In this document: positions 1-8,386 of the stretch, piece after piece
Layout: each line of letters opens with the position of its first letter
How positions within the stretch are numbered: position 1 is the stretch's first letter
Notes under the pieces: model-generated
What the model was told of the DNA's origin: nothing
What the model saw: the letters and a program-made list of their open reading frames with translations, nothing else
Database searches by the model: none
Source: Planctomonas sp. JC2975
GTDB lineage: Bacteria; Actinomycetota; Actinomycetes; Actinomycetales; Microbacteriaceae
Direction: 5' to 3'
Length of the DNA: 64,000 nt
NCBI RefSeq assembly: GCF_012985205.1
Contig: NZ_JABEKS010000001.1
Span: 1,116,001-1,180,000, forward strand
Position numbers and translations under genes: made by a program

Positions 1-281
1 CACCTGCGGGACTCGGCCGATCCGTATGCGGCCACGCCGGGCATGACCGTGAACCCTGCCGGCGCCGCGGCCACCGCCGTCTCCACCACTCGGGCGCGCT
101 CCTGGGGAGTCAGTGTCTGGTACTCGCCGAGGGATCCGTTCGGGCAGACGCCGTCGCATCCGTTCGCGGCCAGCCACGCCACGTGCTCCGCGTACGCGTC
201 GAAGTCGACCGCGAGATCGTCGGTGAACGGGAGCGCCGTGGCCACGTTCACGCCGTGCCAGGGCTTGGTCTTGGTCGTCAT
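1..281 (-). CDS. DapA-family (dihydrodipicolinate synthase-like) aldolase/lyase, N-terminal part
   Basis: The first 93 codons of a TIM-barrel class I aldolase are visible; the gene runs off the left edge. The product begins MTTKTKPWHGVNVATALPF and continues with a phosphate/pyruvate-loop-like NGSLGEYQTLTPQER, which is the DapA family counterpart of the usual GTTGE segment. Family members form a Schiff base between a lysine (not in the window) and pyruvate or another 2-oxo acid. The start is ATG at 281, with GAGGGAG about 10 bases upstream. The exact substrate (dihydrodipicolinate, N-acetylneuraminate, keto-deoxy sugar acid) cannot be told from this fragment. A single-gene transcript with its own regulated promoter is likely. 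Confidence 0.8.
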   Translation of the reverse strand, partial: MTTKTKPWHGVNVATALPFTDDLAVDFDAYAEHVAWLAANGCDGVCPNGSLGEYQTLTPQERARVVETAVAAAPAGFTVMPGVAAYGSAESRR

Positions 282-326
282 CGGTGACACTCCCTCGGCC
301 GCCCTGTGGTGGGCATTCGCCAGTAC

Positions 327-337
327 AATGTCACATT
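327..337 (-). promoter_or_regulatory. Palindrome AATGTCACATT in the dapA-like promoter region (candidate GntR/FCD operator)
   Basis: A perfect 11-bp palindrome with a GT-N-AC core lies 46 bp upstream of the DapA-family start, in an otherwise empty gap (282-558) between that gene and htpX. GT-N-AC cores are typical of FadR-subfamily GntR regulators, which often control lyases of this class. The cognate regulator is not in the window. Nothing else recognisable was seen in the gap. Confidence 0.35.
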
Positions 338-558
338 ACAGTGGGCGATCCGGCTCTGCCATACAAAGCAGGGTCGGGACGGCGATCTCGTCGACCGCCT
401 CCATCACGGCCTCGGGGCGCGTGACGCCCGGAGCATCGGGTGCCTTGCACCTCGTCGAGTGTGCAGAAACGCGCTCCGTCGCGAAACGAAGCGGGTTGTC
501 TGCACGCCGACCCTGGTGCGGCGCGGTCAGCCCTCGATCGACCTGGCGGCGAGCACGC

Positions 559-1464
559 CTAGAAGTTCGAACCCATCTTCTTGAGCCGGGCGATGCGGTC
601 CTCGATCGGCGGGTGCGTCGAGAACAGCCGGCTCATCACGGACGGCTTGAGCGGATTCGCGATCCAGAGGTGCGCCATGGACGAGTTCTGCTTGCGCATC
701 GGCCGTCCGTATTCCTCGAGCTTCTGCAACGCACTGACCAGCTCGTCGGGGTTGCGCGTGGTGATCGCGCTGGTGGCATCCGCCAGGTATTCGCGCTGCC
801 GCGAGACGGCGAGCTGCACGAGCGACGCCATGAGCGGCGCGAGGATGAGCGCCACGATGCCGACGACCAGCAGGATCGGGTTGCCTCCGCCGCCCCCGCT
901 GTTGTTGTTGCGGTTGTTGCCCCCGGCGAACCCGCCGAAGATGCTCATGCGCAGAAGGATGTCGGCGATCAGTCCGATGGCGACGGTGAGACCGAAGACG
1001 ATCATCGAGACCCGGATGTCGTAGTTGCGCACGTGGCCCATCTCGTGCGCCATCACGCCCTGCAGCTCGGAGTCGTCCATGATGTCGAGCAGCCCGGTCG
1101 TGGCGGCGACGACCGCATGCTGGGGATCGCGTCCCGTTGCGAACGCATTCGGAGCCGGGTCGTTGATGATGTACACCTTCGGCATGGGCGTGCCCATGGT
1201 GATCGAGATGTTCTCGACCGTGTTCCAGAGGCGTGGGTTGTCCGCCTTCTGGATCTCTTGGGCGCCCGACGCCGCGACGGCTTGCCCGGATGCGGTCCAG
1301 TACTGCAGGAACGCGTACCCGATCGCGATGATCATGACCACGGTCAGGATCGTCCAACTGTTGAACAGGAAGCTGGCCAGCCATCCGATCAGACCGATGA
1401 TGATCAGGAAGACGATGATGATGAAGACGGTGTTCCGCTTGTTCGCGGCGATGGCCCTATACAT
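559..1464 (-). CDS. htpX: HtpX-like M48 zinc metalloprotease (membrane)
   Basis: A 301-residue integral membrane protease of the M48B family, which degrades misfolded membrane proteins. Two transmembrane helices are visible at about residues 13-33 and 37-56, followed by the cytosolic catalytic domain. The zinc site is H140-E141-M-G-H144, with further helices near 160-180 and 205-225 around an asparagine/glycine-rich loop (GGNNRNNNSGGGGG). Length matches the family. The gene lies 53 bp downstream of lemA on the same strand; LemA/HtpX pairing is common in actinobacteria and suggests joint membrane quality control. Confidence 0.93.
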   Translation of the reverse strand: MYRAIAANKRNTVFIIIVFLIIIGLIGWLASFLFNSWTILTVVMIIAIGYAFLQYWTASGQAVAASGAQEIQKADNPRLWNTVENISITMGTPMPKVYIINDPAPNAFATGRDPQHAVVAATTGLLDIMDDSELQGVMAHEMGHVRNYDIRVSMIVFGLTVAIGLIADILLRMSIFGGFAGGNNRNNNSGGGGGNPILLVVGIVALILAPLMASLVQLAVSRQREYLADATSAITTRNPDELVSALQKLEEYGRPMRKQNSSMAHLWIANPLKPSVMSRLFSTHPPIEDRIARLKKMGSNF

Positions 1465-1517
1465 AGACGGGTGCCCTGTGATCCACGGATTCCTGTAGCG
1501 CTACGGTCGCTGGCCGG

Positions 1518-2084
1518 TCAGAACTGCACGCGAGGGGGCTCGGCGATCGCATTGGCGTCGGCCACCTCGAAGAAGTCGCGGGCGCTGAATCCGAGGCGCT
1601 TGGCGAAGATGTTGTTCGGGAACACCTTGATCTTGGTGTTGAACTCGCGCACCCCGCCGTTGTAGAAGCGCCGCGCAGCCTGGATCTTGTCCTCGGTGTC
1701 GACCAGGTCGGACTGCAGACGCAGGAAGTTCTGGCTCGCCTGCAGCTGCGGATAGGCCTCTGCCACCGCGAAGATGCTGCGCAGAGCGGTCTGGATGTGG
1801 TTCTCCGCAGCTGACGCCTCGGCCGGTCCGCTCGCGGACAGCGTCTCGGCACGCGCCTTCGTCACGTCTTCGAAGACGGATTTCTCGTGTGCGGCGTATC
1901 CCTTGACCGTCTCGATCAGGTTCGGGATGAGGTCGGCACGACGCTTCAGCTGCACCGTGATGTCGCTCCACGCCTCGTCGACACGCACGTTGAGCGTGAC
2001 GAGCGAGTTGTACATCGCCCAGAAGTAGATGCCGATGATCACCAGAATCACGACGATGATGATGACGGGGATCAGCCATTCCAT
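1518..2084 (-). CDS. lemA: LemA family membrane protein
   Basis: A 188-residue LemA protein with one N-terminal transmembrane helix (about residues 3-23) followed by an all-helical domain containing the family segment VDEAWSDITVQLKRRADLIP and a C-terminal DFFE-like motif. LemA is a membrane-anchored helical protein of unknown molecular role. The start was set at ATG 2084 because GAGGAG lies 9 bases upstream; a longer reading to 2132 would add 16 residues without a ribosome site. It is the first gene of a lemA-htpX pair, and a -10-like TAGGAT lies at 2139-2144. Confidence 0.9.
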   Translation of the reverse strand: MEWLIPVIIIVVILVIIGIYFWAMYNSLVTLNVRVDEAWSDITVQLKRRADLIPNLIETVKGYAAHEKSVFEDVTKARAETLSASGPAEASAAENHIQTALRSIFAVAEAYPQLQASQNFLRLQSDLVDTEDKIQAARRFYNGGVREFNTKIKVFPNNIFAKRLGFSARDFFEVADANAIAEPPRVQF

Positions 2085-2138
2085 GGCGGGCAACTCCTCG
2101 GGAACCGACGGGGACGTGTCGGACGACGACACCCGGCC

Positions 2139-2144
2139 ATCCTA
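2139..2144 (-). promoter_or_regulatory. Candidate -10 box (TAGGAT) for lemA-htpX
   Basis: TAGGAT on the minus strand fits the TAnnnT actinobacterial -10 pattern and lies 55 bases before the lemA start. No convincing -35 hexamer was seen. Gene-free sequence here runs only from 2085 to 2232. Confidence 0.35.
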
Positions 2145-2232
2145 CTGGGCGCCTCTCGACGCTCGGCGCGTTCTCACGACACTCGAAGCAAGGGTGAGGT
2201 TGCCGCAGAGGCGACGGCGAGGTTGAACACCG

Positions 2233-3570
2233 TCAGACCTCCGTTGCTGCGACTTTCACGGGTCCGAGGACGGTGCGGAGGTATCCGTTCTCGAACACTC
2301 CCTGCGGGTCTAGCCGGTCGCGGACGGCGACGAACTCATCGAACCTCGGGTAGGAGGGGCGCAGGTCATCCGCCGTCCTGGTGTGCATTTTGCCCCAGTG
2401 CGGACGACCGTCGTGGGCGCGCATGATCGCCTCGACGGCGGCGAAGTACTCCGTCGGATCCTCGCGGAAGTAGCGGTGCACGGCGATGTAGCCGGTGTCA
2501 CGGCCGTGCGCCGTCGACATCCAGTTCTCGTCGGCTGCAGCTGAACGCACCTCGACCGGGAACGAGATGCGCCATCCTCGCGAGCGGATGAGCGCATCCA
2601 CCTCGCGCAGGGCTCCTGGCACTGCCTCTCGGGGCAGTGCGTACTCCATTTCCCGGAAGCGCACGGCGCGGTCGCTCACGAACACGCGTGGTGAATGGTC
2701 GGTGAACTCGCCGTTGCCCATCAGCCCGCCGGCCATGCGGTTGACGGGAGGGATGATCCCGGGAACCACCGACCCCACGGCGCAGATGCCGCGGTACAGG
2801 CCGTTGGCGATGATCTCGTCGGAGACCCACGCAGAGAAGCCGCCGCGGGGGCGGCGTTCGGCGTCGACCGGCAGGCGGGTGTTGGTCTTCGTGACGGCGA
2901 CGTCGGTGTGCGGGAACCAGTAGAACTCGAAGTGGTCCTCTGCATGAGAGCGGTCGAGGTATCCGTCGAGCACATCGGCCAGCGCCTCCGAACGCTCGAC
3001 GGCATGCAGCAGGAACGCTGGCACGCACTGCAGCGTGACGTCCACGAGCACGCCGAGGGCACCGAGCCCGAGGCGCACTGCCGGGAGGAGCTCGGCGTTC
3101 TCCGTCTCCGAGACGTGCAGCAGGGATCCGTCCCCCGTGACGAGCGTGACCGCGACGATCTGGGTGGCGAGTCCACCGAATCGGCCCCCGGTGCCATGAG
3201 TGCCCGTCGACGTCGCGCCTGCGACGGTCTGCCGGTCGATGTCGCCCATGTTCTCCAGGGCCAGCCCGTACGGCGCCAGCAGCTCCGGAAGCCGGTAGAG
3301 GTTGGTGCCTGCGCCGAGCGTGACCCGAGCGGATGCCTCGTCCACCGCGATCACTCCGCTGATCCGATAGAGATCCAGCTGCACGCCCGGCGCGACGGCG
3401 ATGCCGGAGAAACTGTGCCCGGCTCCGACGGGCTTGACGTGCAGGCCGCGCTCCGCAGACGCGACGACCGCGCGCTGCACGGCAGCGACATCCTGCGGCC
3501 GCTCGACGTGCGCGGGACGGATGCGCTGACTCCGTCCCCAATTGCGCCACACGGCGCCCGTCGCCGTCAC
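2233..3570 (-). CDS. FAD-linked sugar-1,4-lactone oxidase (D-arabinono/L-gulono-1,4-lactone oxidase type)
   Basis: A 445-residue VAO/PCMH-fold flavoenzyme. The N-terminal FAD domain shows GAGHSFSGIA and the segment GATSTGTHGTGG near residues 110-125, and the C-terminal ALO domain ends with the typical HWGKMHT and DPQGVFENGYL motifs. The HWGK motif is diagnostic of aldonolactone oxidases. The start is GTG at 3570, overlapping the stop of the upstream PLP enzyme (GTGA), so the two are translationally coupled. Family members oxidise aldono-1,4-lactones to ascorbate-like products. The real substrate here is unknown; the tight coupling with a PLP enzyme and a transporter suggests a dedicated catabolic pathway. 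Confidence 0.88.
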   Translation of the reverse strand: MTATGAVWRNWGRSQRIRPAHVERPQDVAAVQRAVVASAERGLHVKPVGAGHSFSGIAVAPGVQLDLYRISGVIAVDEASARVTLGAGTNLYRLPELLAPYGLALENMGDIDRQTVAGATSTGTHGTGGRFGGLATQIVAVTLVTGDGSLLHVSETENAELLPAVRLGLGALGVLVDVTLQCVPAFLLHAVERSEALADVLDGYLDRSHAEDHFEFYWFPHTDVAVTKTNTRLPVDAERRPRGGFSAWVSDEIIANGLYRGICAVGSVVPGIIPPVNRMAGGLMGNGEFTDHSPRVFVSDRAVRFREMEYALPREAVPGALREVDALIRSRGWRISFPVEVRSAAADENWMSTAHGRDTGYIAVHRYFREDPTEYFAAVEAIMRAHDGRPHWGKMHTRTADDLRPSYPRFDEFVAVRDRLDPQGVFENGYLRTVLGPVKVAATEV

Positions 3571-4856
3571 AGGAACGCTTTCCCTTCTCCGCGGTAGGTG
3601 GGCACGGATCCGATGACCTCGCCGCCGGCGACGAGCACGAACTCGTTCACGTGCTCGCTGAGCTCGCCGGACTTCGTGTGCCGGAACCACACGCGGTCGC
3701 CGACCCGCAACCCGGACGCGTTCGGACCGCTCACCGGGGTCTGCACCTCGCCCGCCATCTCGCGCGGCGCCATCTTCAGGCCGGTCGGCCAGGCGACCGC
3801 AGGCAGCCGGTCGACTGCAGGCGGGCCGGACGCCACCCATCCGCCGCCGAGGATCGTCGCGCTCCCCTTCTCCGCGTTGCGCACGACCTCGAGCGCGAAG
3901 GATGCCGCTGGCGCCGGCGAGAAGGAGCGGTAGTTGTCGAAGAGGTGGCCGCCGAGCAGCCCGCTGCCGGCGCCGATCTCGGTGACAGAGGGATCCGCGG
4001 ACGTGAACTCGAGAGAGCCCGTTCCACCGCCGTTCACGAACTCCAGGTCGGCGATGCGGCGCACCGCTGCGACAGCAGCGGCGCGCCGCTCGAGGAGCTC
4101 GGCCTTCGAGTTGCGCTGCATCCAGCGAACGGTCGCGGCATACGCGGGGCGGCCGCGCGGGGCATCCCCCTGTCCGGCGATCTGCGCCTCGTACGCCATC
4201 ATGCCGACGAGCGTGAAGCCAGGGCGGACGACGATGTGCGCTGCCAGAGCGGATGCCTGGCTCGGCGAATGCACCGGCGAGCGGTATACGCCGATGCGGC
4301 CGACCGGCCCCATCCACGCGGTGTCCAGCTCGATCGCCACCCGGATGCTCTCGCGCTTCTCCGGCGGGACGACAGCGTCGATGAAGTCGAGATGCTCGAC
4401 GGAGTCGACCATCAGGGTCACCCGTGAGGCGAACTCGCCGGAGGCACCGAGCCGCCGCAATGCGGAGCGATCCGCCGTCGGGTAGCCGAGCACGATGTCG
4501 TCGATCGGCGCGTGGTCTGCGTCGCCGCTTGCGAGCCAGAGCGCCTCGTCCAATGTGTACGCGAGCACCCCGTGGAAGCCCGGCAGCGCAAGGGCCGCAT
4601 CGATCACCGCCCGCACGCGCACCGACTTCGATGCGACGCGGATGGGGGTTCCCGCTGCACGAGCGAGCATGTCGTGGGCGTTGGCCCGCAGCGCGTCGAG
4701 CTCCAGGACGGCGACGGGTGCGTCGAGGTGAGCCGTCGCAGCGCCGAGTCCCGGCCAGAACAGCGCGGGATTCCCCCAGCGCCGTCGAGACGCCTCAGGT
4801 GCCGTCATCAGGTCGATGGTCGCTGAGCCGGGCGACGTCATGGATTCAGCCGCCAT
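3567..4856 (-). CDS. Alanine racemase-fold PLP enzyme (D-threonine aldolase / amino acid deaminase-like)
   Basis: A 429-residue fold-type III PLP protein. The N-terminal barrel holds the probable PLP lysine in RVASKSVRVRAV (about residue 71), a ladder of barrel strands, and the cofactor phosphate region VNGGGTGS. The C-terminal domain contains a D-threonine-aldolase-type metal-site candidate (RHTKSGELSEHVNEF). The start ATG 4856 overlaps the stop of the upstream MFS gene (ATGA). Family reactions include D-threonine aldol cleavage and D-serine deamination; the substrate cannot be set from sequence. It is the third gene of a TetR-MFS-PLP-oxidase operon. Confidence 0.82.
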   Translation of the reverse strand: MAAESMTSPGSATIDLMTAPEASRRRWGNPALFWPGLGAATAHLDAPVAVLELDALRANAHDMLARAAGTPIRVASKSVRVRAVIDAALALPGFHGVLAYTLDEALWLASGDADHAPIDDIVLGYPTADRSALRRLGASGEFASRVTLMVDSVEHLDFIDAVVPPEKRESIRVAIELDTAWMGPVGRIGVYRSPVHSPSQASALAAHIVVRPGFTLVGMMAYEAQIAGQGDAPRGRPAYAATVRWMQRNSKAELLERRAAAVAAVRRIADLEFVNGGGTGSLEFTSADPSVTEIGAGSGLLGGHLFDNYRSFSPAPAASFALEVVRNAEKGSATILGGGWVASGPPAVDRLPAVAWPTGLKMAPREMAGEVQTPVSGPNASGLRVGDRVWFRHTKSGELSEHVNEFVLVAGGEVIGSVPTYRGEGKAFL

Positions 4857-6139
4857 CAGCGCACCGCTTTCACTCGGGAGACGGCCACCGCGCCCGCGAA
4901 GGCGAACACCGCGGCCGTGACGAACAGGCCGGCGAAACCGGAGATGAACACCAGCAGGGCGCCCAGCAGAGGCGCCAGGGCCTGCGGCACAGCGGTGGCG
5001 ATGTTCATGATCCCGAGGTCCTTGCCGCGGGTCTCCGGGTCGGGAAGTACCTGGGTCGCAAGCGCCTGGTCGACGGCGAGGAAGCATCCGTACCCCAGCC
5101 CGAGGAGCCCGGCGGCGACCATGGCGACGCTCAACAGCGGGACGAACGCCAGGATGATCGCGGCGATCGCCTGCAGCGTCGAGGAGAGGAACACGAATGC
5201 CTTGCGCCTGCCGAGCACGTCGGAGAGCTTGCCGAGCACGAGTGCCGCCGCGATCACGAACACCATGTAGATGAGGGTCAGCACGAGCAGGTCGTCCTGT
5301 GCCTGCCCTGGAGTCTCGTGAAGTCCGAACTCGATGAAGTAGAGCAGGAGGGTCGTGCCGAACGCGTTGCCGAAGTTGACCAGGATGCGGCTGAGCAGCG
5401 TCCAGCCGAAGTCCGGGTACTTCTTGGGGCTGATCCAGAGCGAGTCGATCATGCCGCGCAGGGACCAGGGGGCACGCTGCGAAGGCAGCAGCACTGCATC
5501 AGGGATGAACAGGAACGGCGTCACGAACACGATGAGCAGCACGGCCATCGCGGCGTAACCGAGGAACGTGCCGAGCGCGAGCATCGTGACGAGGAGGATT
5601 CCGGCGATGATGCCGATCGCCTGCGGTGCCGACAGCCAGCCGGAGACGTATCCGCGCTGGTCGACGGGGACCTGATCGCTGATCGTCGCCGTGAGCGCCG
5701 CGGTGAGCACGCAGAATCCGGTGAGCGCGAGGCACCAGAACACCCCGATGCCTACCATCGTGGTCTGCAGGCCGAGCAGGAGCAGGGACACCGCGAAGAG
5801 CAGAGCACCAGCGGCGATCCAAGGGCGCCGGCGTCCGAAACGACTCGTCGTGCGGTCGGAGAGCGCGCCGGTCACCGGGAAGGCGACGATCGCGCACACC
5901 GCCGAGATGCCAGAGATGATGCCGAACGCGATGACGTTCTGCACCCAGGCATCCGTCTTCAGCTGCTCCTGGATCTGCGCGGGCAACAGCAGTTGGATGG
6001 GCGTGAGTTGCGCCATCCAGACGCCGAACCAGGCGAAGGCGAAGGCGGCGATCCAGCGACCGCCGACCCTGCGAACCGGCTCGGCGAAGACGTCGACGGT
6101 CAGCCGGGGTCCGCCGGCCAGCGTGCCATCCGCGGTCAC
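4856..6139 (-). CDS. MFS transporter
   Basis: A 427-residue major facilitator protein with about 12 hydrophobic segments and the loop 2-3 signature GALSDRTTSRFGRRRPW, close to the GPH/SLC45 sugar transporter type. A second-half equivalent, GKLSDVLGRRKAF, follows. It sits in the inner membrane. The start overlaps the stop of the TetR gene by 4 bp, so the regulator and transporter are co-translated. The neighbouring PLP enzyme and lactone oxidase suggest uptake of a sugar acid, lactone or amino acid derivative; export cannot be excluded. Confidence 0.88.
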   Translation of the reverse strand: MTADGTLAGGPRLTVDVFAEPVRRVGGRWIAAFAFAWFGVWMAQLTPIQLLLPAQIQEQLKTDAWVQNVIAFGIISGISAVCAIVAFPVTGALSDRTTSRFGRRRPWIAAGALLFAVSLLLLGLQTTMVGIGVFWCLALTGFCVLTAALTATISDQVPVDQRGYVSGWLSAPQAIGIIAGILLVTMLALGTFLGYAAMAVLLIVFVTPFLFIPDAVLLPSQRAPWSLRGMIDSLWISPKKYPDFGWTLLSRILVNFGNAFGTTLLLYFIEFGLHETPGQAQDDLLVLTLIYMVFVIAAALVLGKLSDVLGRRKAFVFLSSTLQAIAAIILAFVPLLSVAMVAAGLLGLGYGCFLAVDQALATQVLPDPETRGKDLGIMNIATAVPQALAPLLGALLVFISGFAGLFVTAAVFAFAGAVAVSRVKAVR

Positions 6140-6804
6140 GATCGTGATCCCTGCTGCGAAGCGGCATCGACCGTCACGGCCGCGCGGGATGCGGCGGCGC
6201 GACGTGGCCGGCTCAGGGAGGCGAGGGCATCCGCGGCGAAGTCGATGAAACGGTGCGCAGCGTCATCGTCACGGGTTGCCAGCCACGTGAACGTGAGCCC
6301 GTCGGTGAGGCCGACGAGCATGCGCGCGACCTCGTCGACCGGGCGGCTCCACTGCTCGTCGACGAGCTCGGCCGCCGCAAGGAGCGACGACTCGGCCAGC
6401 GCGTAGTACCTCTCGTACTGCACCAGGGCGAGTTGTTCGGCGCCAGGCGTTCGCTGCGAGTACTGCGCGAGCTCGAACATGGCGCGCTCGTGGTCCGGGT
6501 CGGCCGTCACGCCCGCGAAGTAGTGTTCGAGGCCGCTCTTCAACGCCTCTCGCATGTCGGCGGGAACGGATGCCGGCGCCATGGCGGGCAGGACCGATCG
6601 CTCCTCCTGCTCGACGACGTGCCTCACGACCTCGCGCATCAGTTCGTCGCGGGACTCGAACGCGTAGTGGAAGGATGCCTGCGGCATGCCGGCCTCGCCG
6701 GTGATCGCCCGAGTCGTCGCTGCGGCGACGCCCTCCCTGGCGATGACGCCGAGCGCTGCTGCGATGAGCGCCGCTCGTCGCTCGGCGACGGACATGCGCG
6801 TCAT
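6136..6804 (-). CDS. TetR family transcriptional regulator
   Basis: A 222-residue regulator with an N-terminal TetR helix-turn-helix (VAERRAALIAAALGV, then TTRAITGEAGMPQASFHYAF around residues 26-47) and a helical ligand-binding domain. It is the first gene of an operon with an MFS transporter, a PLP enzyme and a lactone oxidase, all overlapping by 4 bp. A palindrome about 70 bp upstream is a likely operator, so autoregulation of the operon is expected. No strong ribosome site precedes ATG 6804; M4 (MSVAERR) is an alternative start. Confidence 0.9.
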   Translation of the reverse strand: MTRMSVAERRAALIAAALGVIAREGVAAATTRAITGEAGMPQASFHYAFESRDELMREVVRHVVEQEERSVLPAMAPASVPADMREALKSGLEHYFAGVTADPDHERAMFELAQYSQRTPGAEQLALVQYERYYALAESSLLAAAELVDEQWSRPVDEVARMLVGLTDGLTFTWLATRDDDAAHRFIDFAADALASLSRPRRAAASRAAVTVDAASQQGSRS

Positions 6805-6875
6805 GCGCGGATCCGTTCACGTGAGGTGCTGTGTTGATGCACGGTGTCGCTCCTGCTCTCCATCGGGCGGAACTG

Positions 6876-6894
6876 GGTCAGTTGACCAAGTATG
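6876..6894 (-). promoter_or_regulatory. Candidate TetR operator and -10 box of the 2.2-6.8 kb operon
   Basis: On the minus strand the -10-like CATACT (6889-6894) is followed directly by TGGTCAACTGACCCA, a dyad with 5-bp half-sites GGTCA/TGACC (6876-6887). A repressor there would cover the transcription start. The layout is typical of TetR autoregulation but the regulator-site pairing is inferred from proximity. Confidence 0.5.
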
Positions 6895-7026
6895 CACGAT
6901 ACGTGCCGTGGCCGCATCTCCTCCGGTCTTCTACGGCTTGGTGACCGATGCCGCGACCGCGGATTGAGGCGCCGGCCACGCGACCGGGCCAACGGCGCCG
7001 CGGCGCTTCGCGGAAGCAGCGATCGC

Positions 7027-8343
7027 TCAGGAAGAAGGCCCGAGCGGCTCCCGTGCGGTCTTCGCCCATCCGGTGCGACCGGACAACTGCCTGAAGAGCG
7101 CCCTGGCCAGCGTCGGGAACACGAGCCAGGTGTATGCGGTGTACGGAATCACCTGCAGGATCGACACGAGCACGTGCACGAAGCCGCGCCCACGGAACAG
7201 GAGCGTCAGCAGTCCTGGTCCGAACCCGAGGGTGATGAAGACCAGAGCGACGGTGATCGTTGCGGGCACGAGCGGGATCTGCCAGACGGCTGTGAGCACG
7301 ATCGTGGCCACGAAGTCGATGCCCGTGATCAACTGCAGCACCGGCGTAATCAGGTAGTAGCCGGCATCGATCCTGGCGCGGACACCGGGACGCATGCGCC
7401 CGACGCCGCCGACGAGGGGAACTGCCTGCCAGGCGCCCTGACCCCAGCGAGTGCGCTGCCGGTACAGCTTGCGGAGCGAGTTGAGTCCCTGCTGGTCGAC
7501 CTGGCATCCGTTCTCCTGGCCGCCGCGCCAGCCTGCCTGCAGCAGCCTGACGCCCAGGTCTTGATCCTCGGTCAGCCGTTCGCGCCACGGTCCGCCGTCG
7601 ATCTCGATCGACTCGAGAGCCGACAGTCGGTTGAACTGGGCATTTCCGCCCATGTTCGCTGTGCCCCAGGCCGATCGTCCCGCCTGATACACGAAGCCGA
7701 AGGATCCGAATTCCACATCCTGGGCCCACGTGAGGTAACCCTGCCGGTTGTAGATGCGCACCAAGCACTGCACGCCGCCCATCGTCGGGTCCGCGAAATG
7801 CCAGGCGACGGCGCGTGGCGCGTGTGGCGCGAGCCGGCCGTCCGCGTCGACGATGACCATGATCACCCGGTCGGAGGTGAACGGCGAGAAAGCCGGCTCG
7901 GCGAGAAGGCGCTCTCGCACGTACCGGTAGGCGTCGTTGAGCCCCTGGGCCTTTCCCTTGCGGGCGTTCGGGAGTTCACGGCGCAACACGCGCAGTCGCG
8001 GCTCGTCGAGTGCGGCCAGGATGCTCGGGGTCGCGTCGTCCGAGCCATCGTCGACCACCAGGATCACCGCATTCGTCGCCTCGGCGGCGCCGAGACGGGC
8101 GACGCTGTCGGCGATGGTCACTTCTTCGTTGAGCGCCGGCACCACGAACACCCAGAGGAACTCGGACTCCGGAATCCCCTGGGACCGCTTGCGGCGCCGC
8201 CTCTGCCGACCGGCGGCCGATACCAGGGCCACGATCGAGATGAAGGAGCTGAGCGTGATGACGAAGACGACCCAGAACAGCACCTGGAAGCCGACGGGCA
8301 CGCCGCTGAACAGGTTCCACCACTGGTGCTGATGCTCGATCAT
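7027..8343 (-). CDS. Membrane glycosyltransferase, family 2 (processive type)
   Basis: A 438-residue inverting GT-A glycosyltransferase. One transmembrane helix lies near residues 15-38, then the catalytic domain with VVPALNEE, DDGS, the metal-binding DAD in IVDADGR, the acceptor motif TEDQDLGVRLL and the processive signature RQRTRWGQG. Three to four C-terminal helices complete a cellulose/hyaluronan synthase-like topology. The start at ATG 8343 has GGAG upstream. It follows a UDP-GlcNAc 2-epimerase gene by 43 bp, suggesting synthesis of a surface polysaccharide using GlcNAc/ManNAc-derived sugar nucleotides. Confidence 0.88.
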   Translation of the reverse strand: MIEHQHQWWNLFSGVPVGFQVLFWVVFVITLSSFISIVALVSAAGRQRRRRKRSQGIPESEFLWVFVVPALNEEVTIADSVARLGAAEATNAVILVVDDGSDDATPSILAALDEPRLRVLRRELPNARKGKAQGLNDAYRYVRERLLAEPAFSPFTSDRVIMVIVDADGRLAPHAPRAVAWHFADPTMGGVQCLVRIYNRQGYLTWAQDVEFGSFGFVYQAGRSAWGTANMGGNAQFNRLSALESIEIDGGPWRERLTEDQDLGVRLLQAGWRGGQENGCQVDQQGLNSLRKLYRQRTRWGQGAWQAVPLVGGVGRMRPGVRARIDAGYYLITPVLQLITGIDFVATIVLTAVWQIPLVPATITVALVFITLGFGPGLLTLLFRGRGFVHVLVSILQVIPYTAYTWLVFPTLARALFRQLSGRTGWAKTAREPLGPSS

Positions 8344-8386
8344 CGCCTTCGCTCCGTCAGCATGCGCGCACGCGCATCTTCGCCGT

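Noticed and set aside
306-584. 92-codon plus-strand frame in the gap before htpX
   Set aside because: No ribosome site, overlaps the 3' end of htpX and shows no conserved pattern.
43-1665. Long plus-strand open frame over htpX and lemA
   Set aside because: High-GC antisense shadow; composition (arginine, aspartate, histidine runs) is unlike a protein, while the minus strand gives clear HtpX and LemA.
4424-6406. Plus-strand frame of 660 codons
   Set aside because: Antisense to the MFS transporter and PLP enzyme; low-complexity arginine/glutamate-rich translation.
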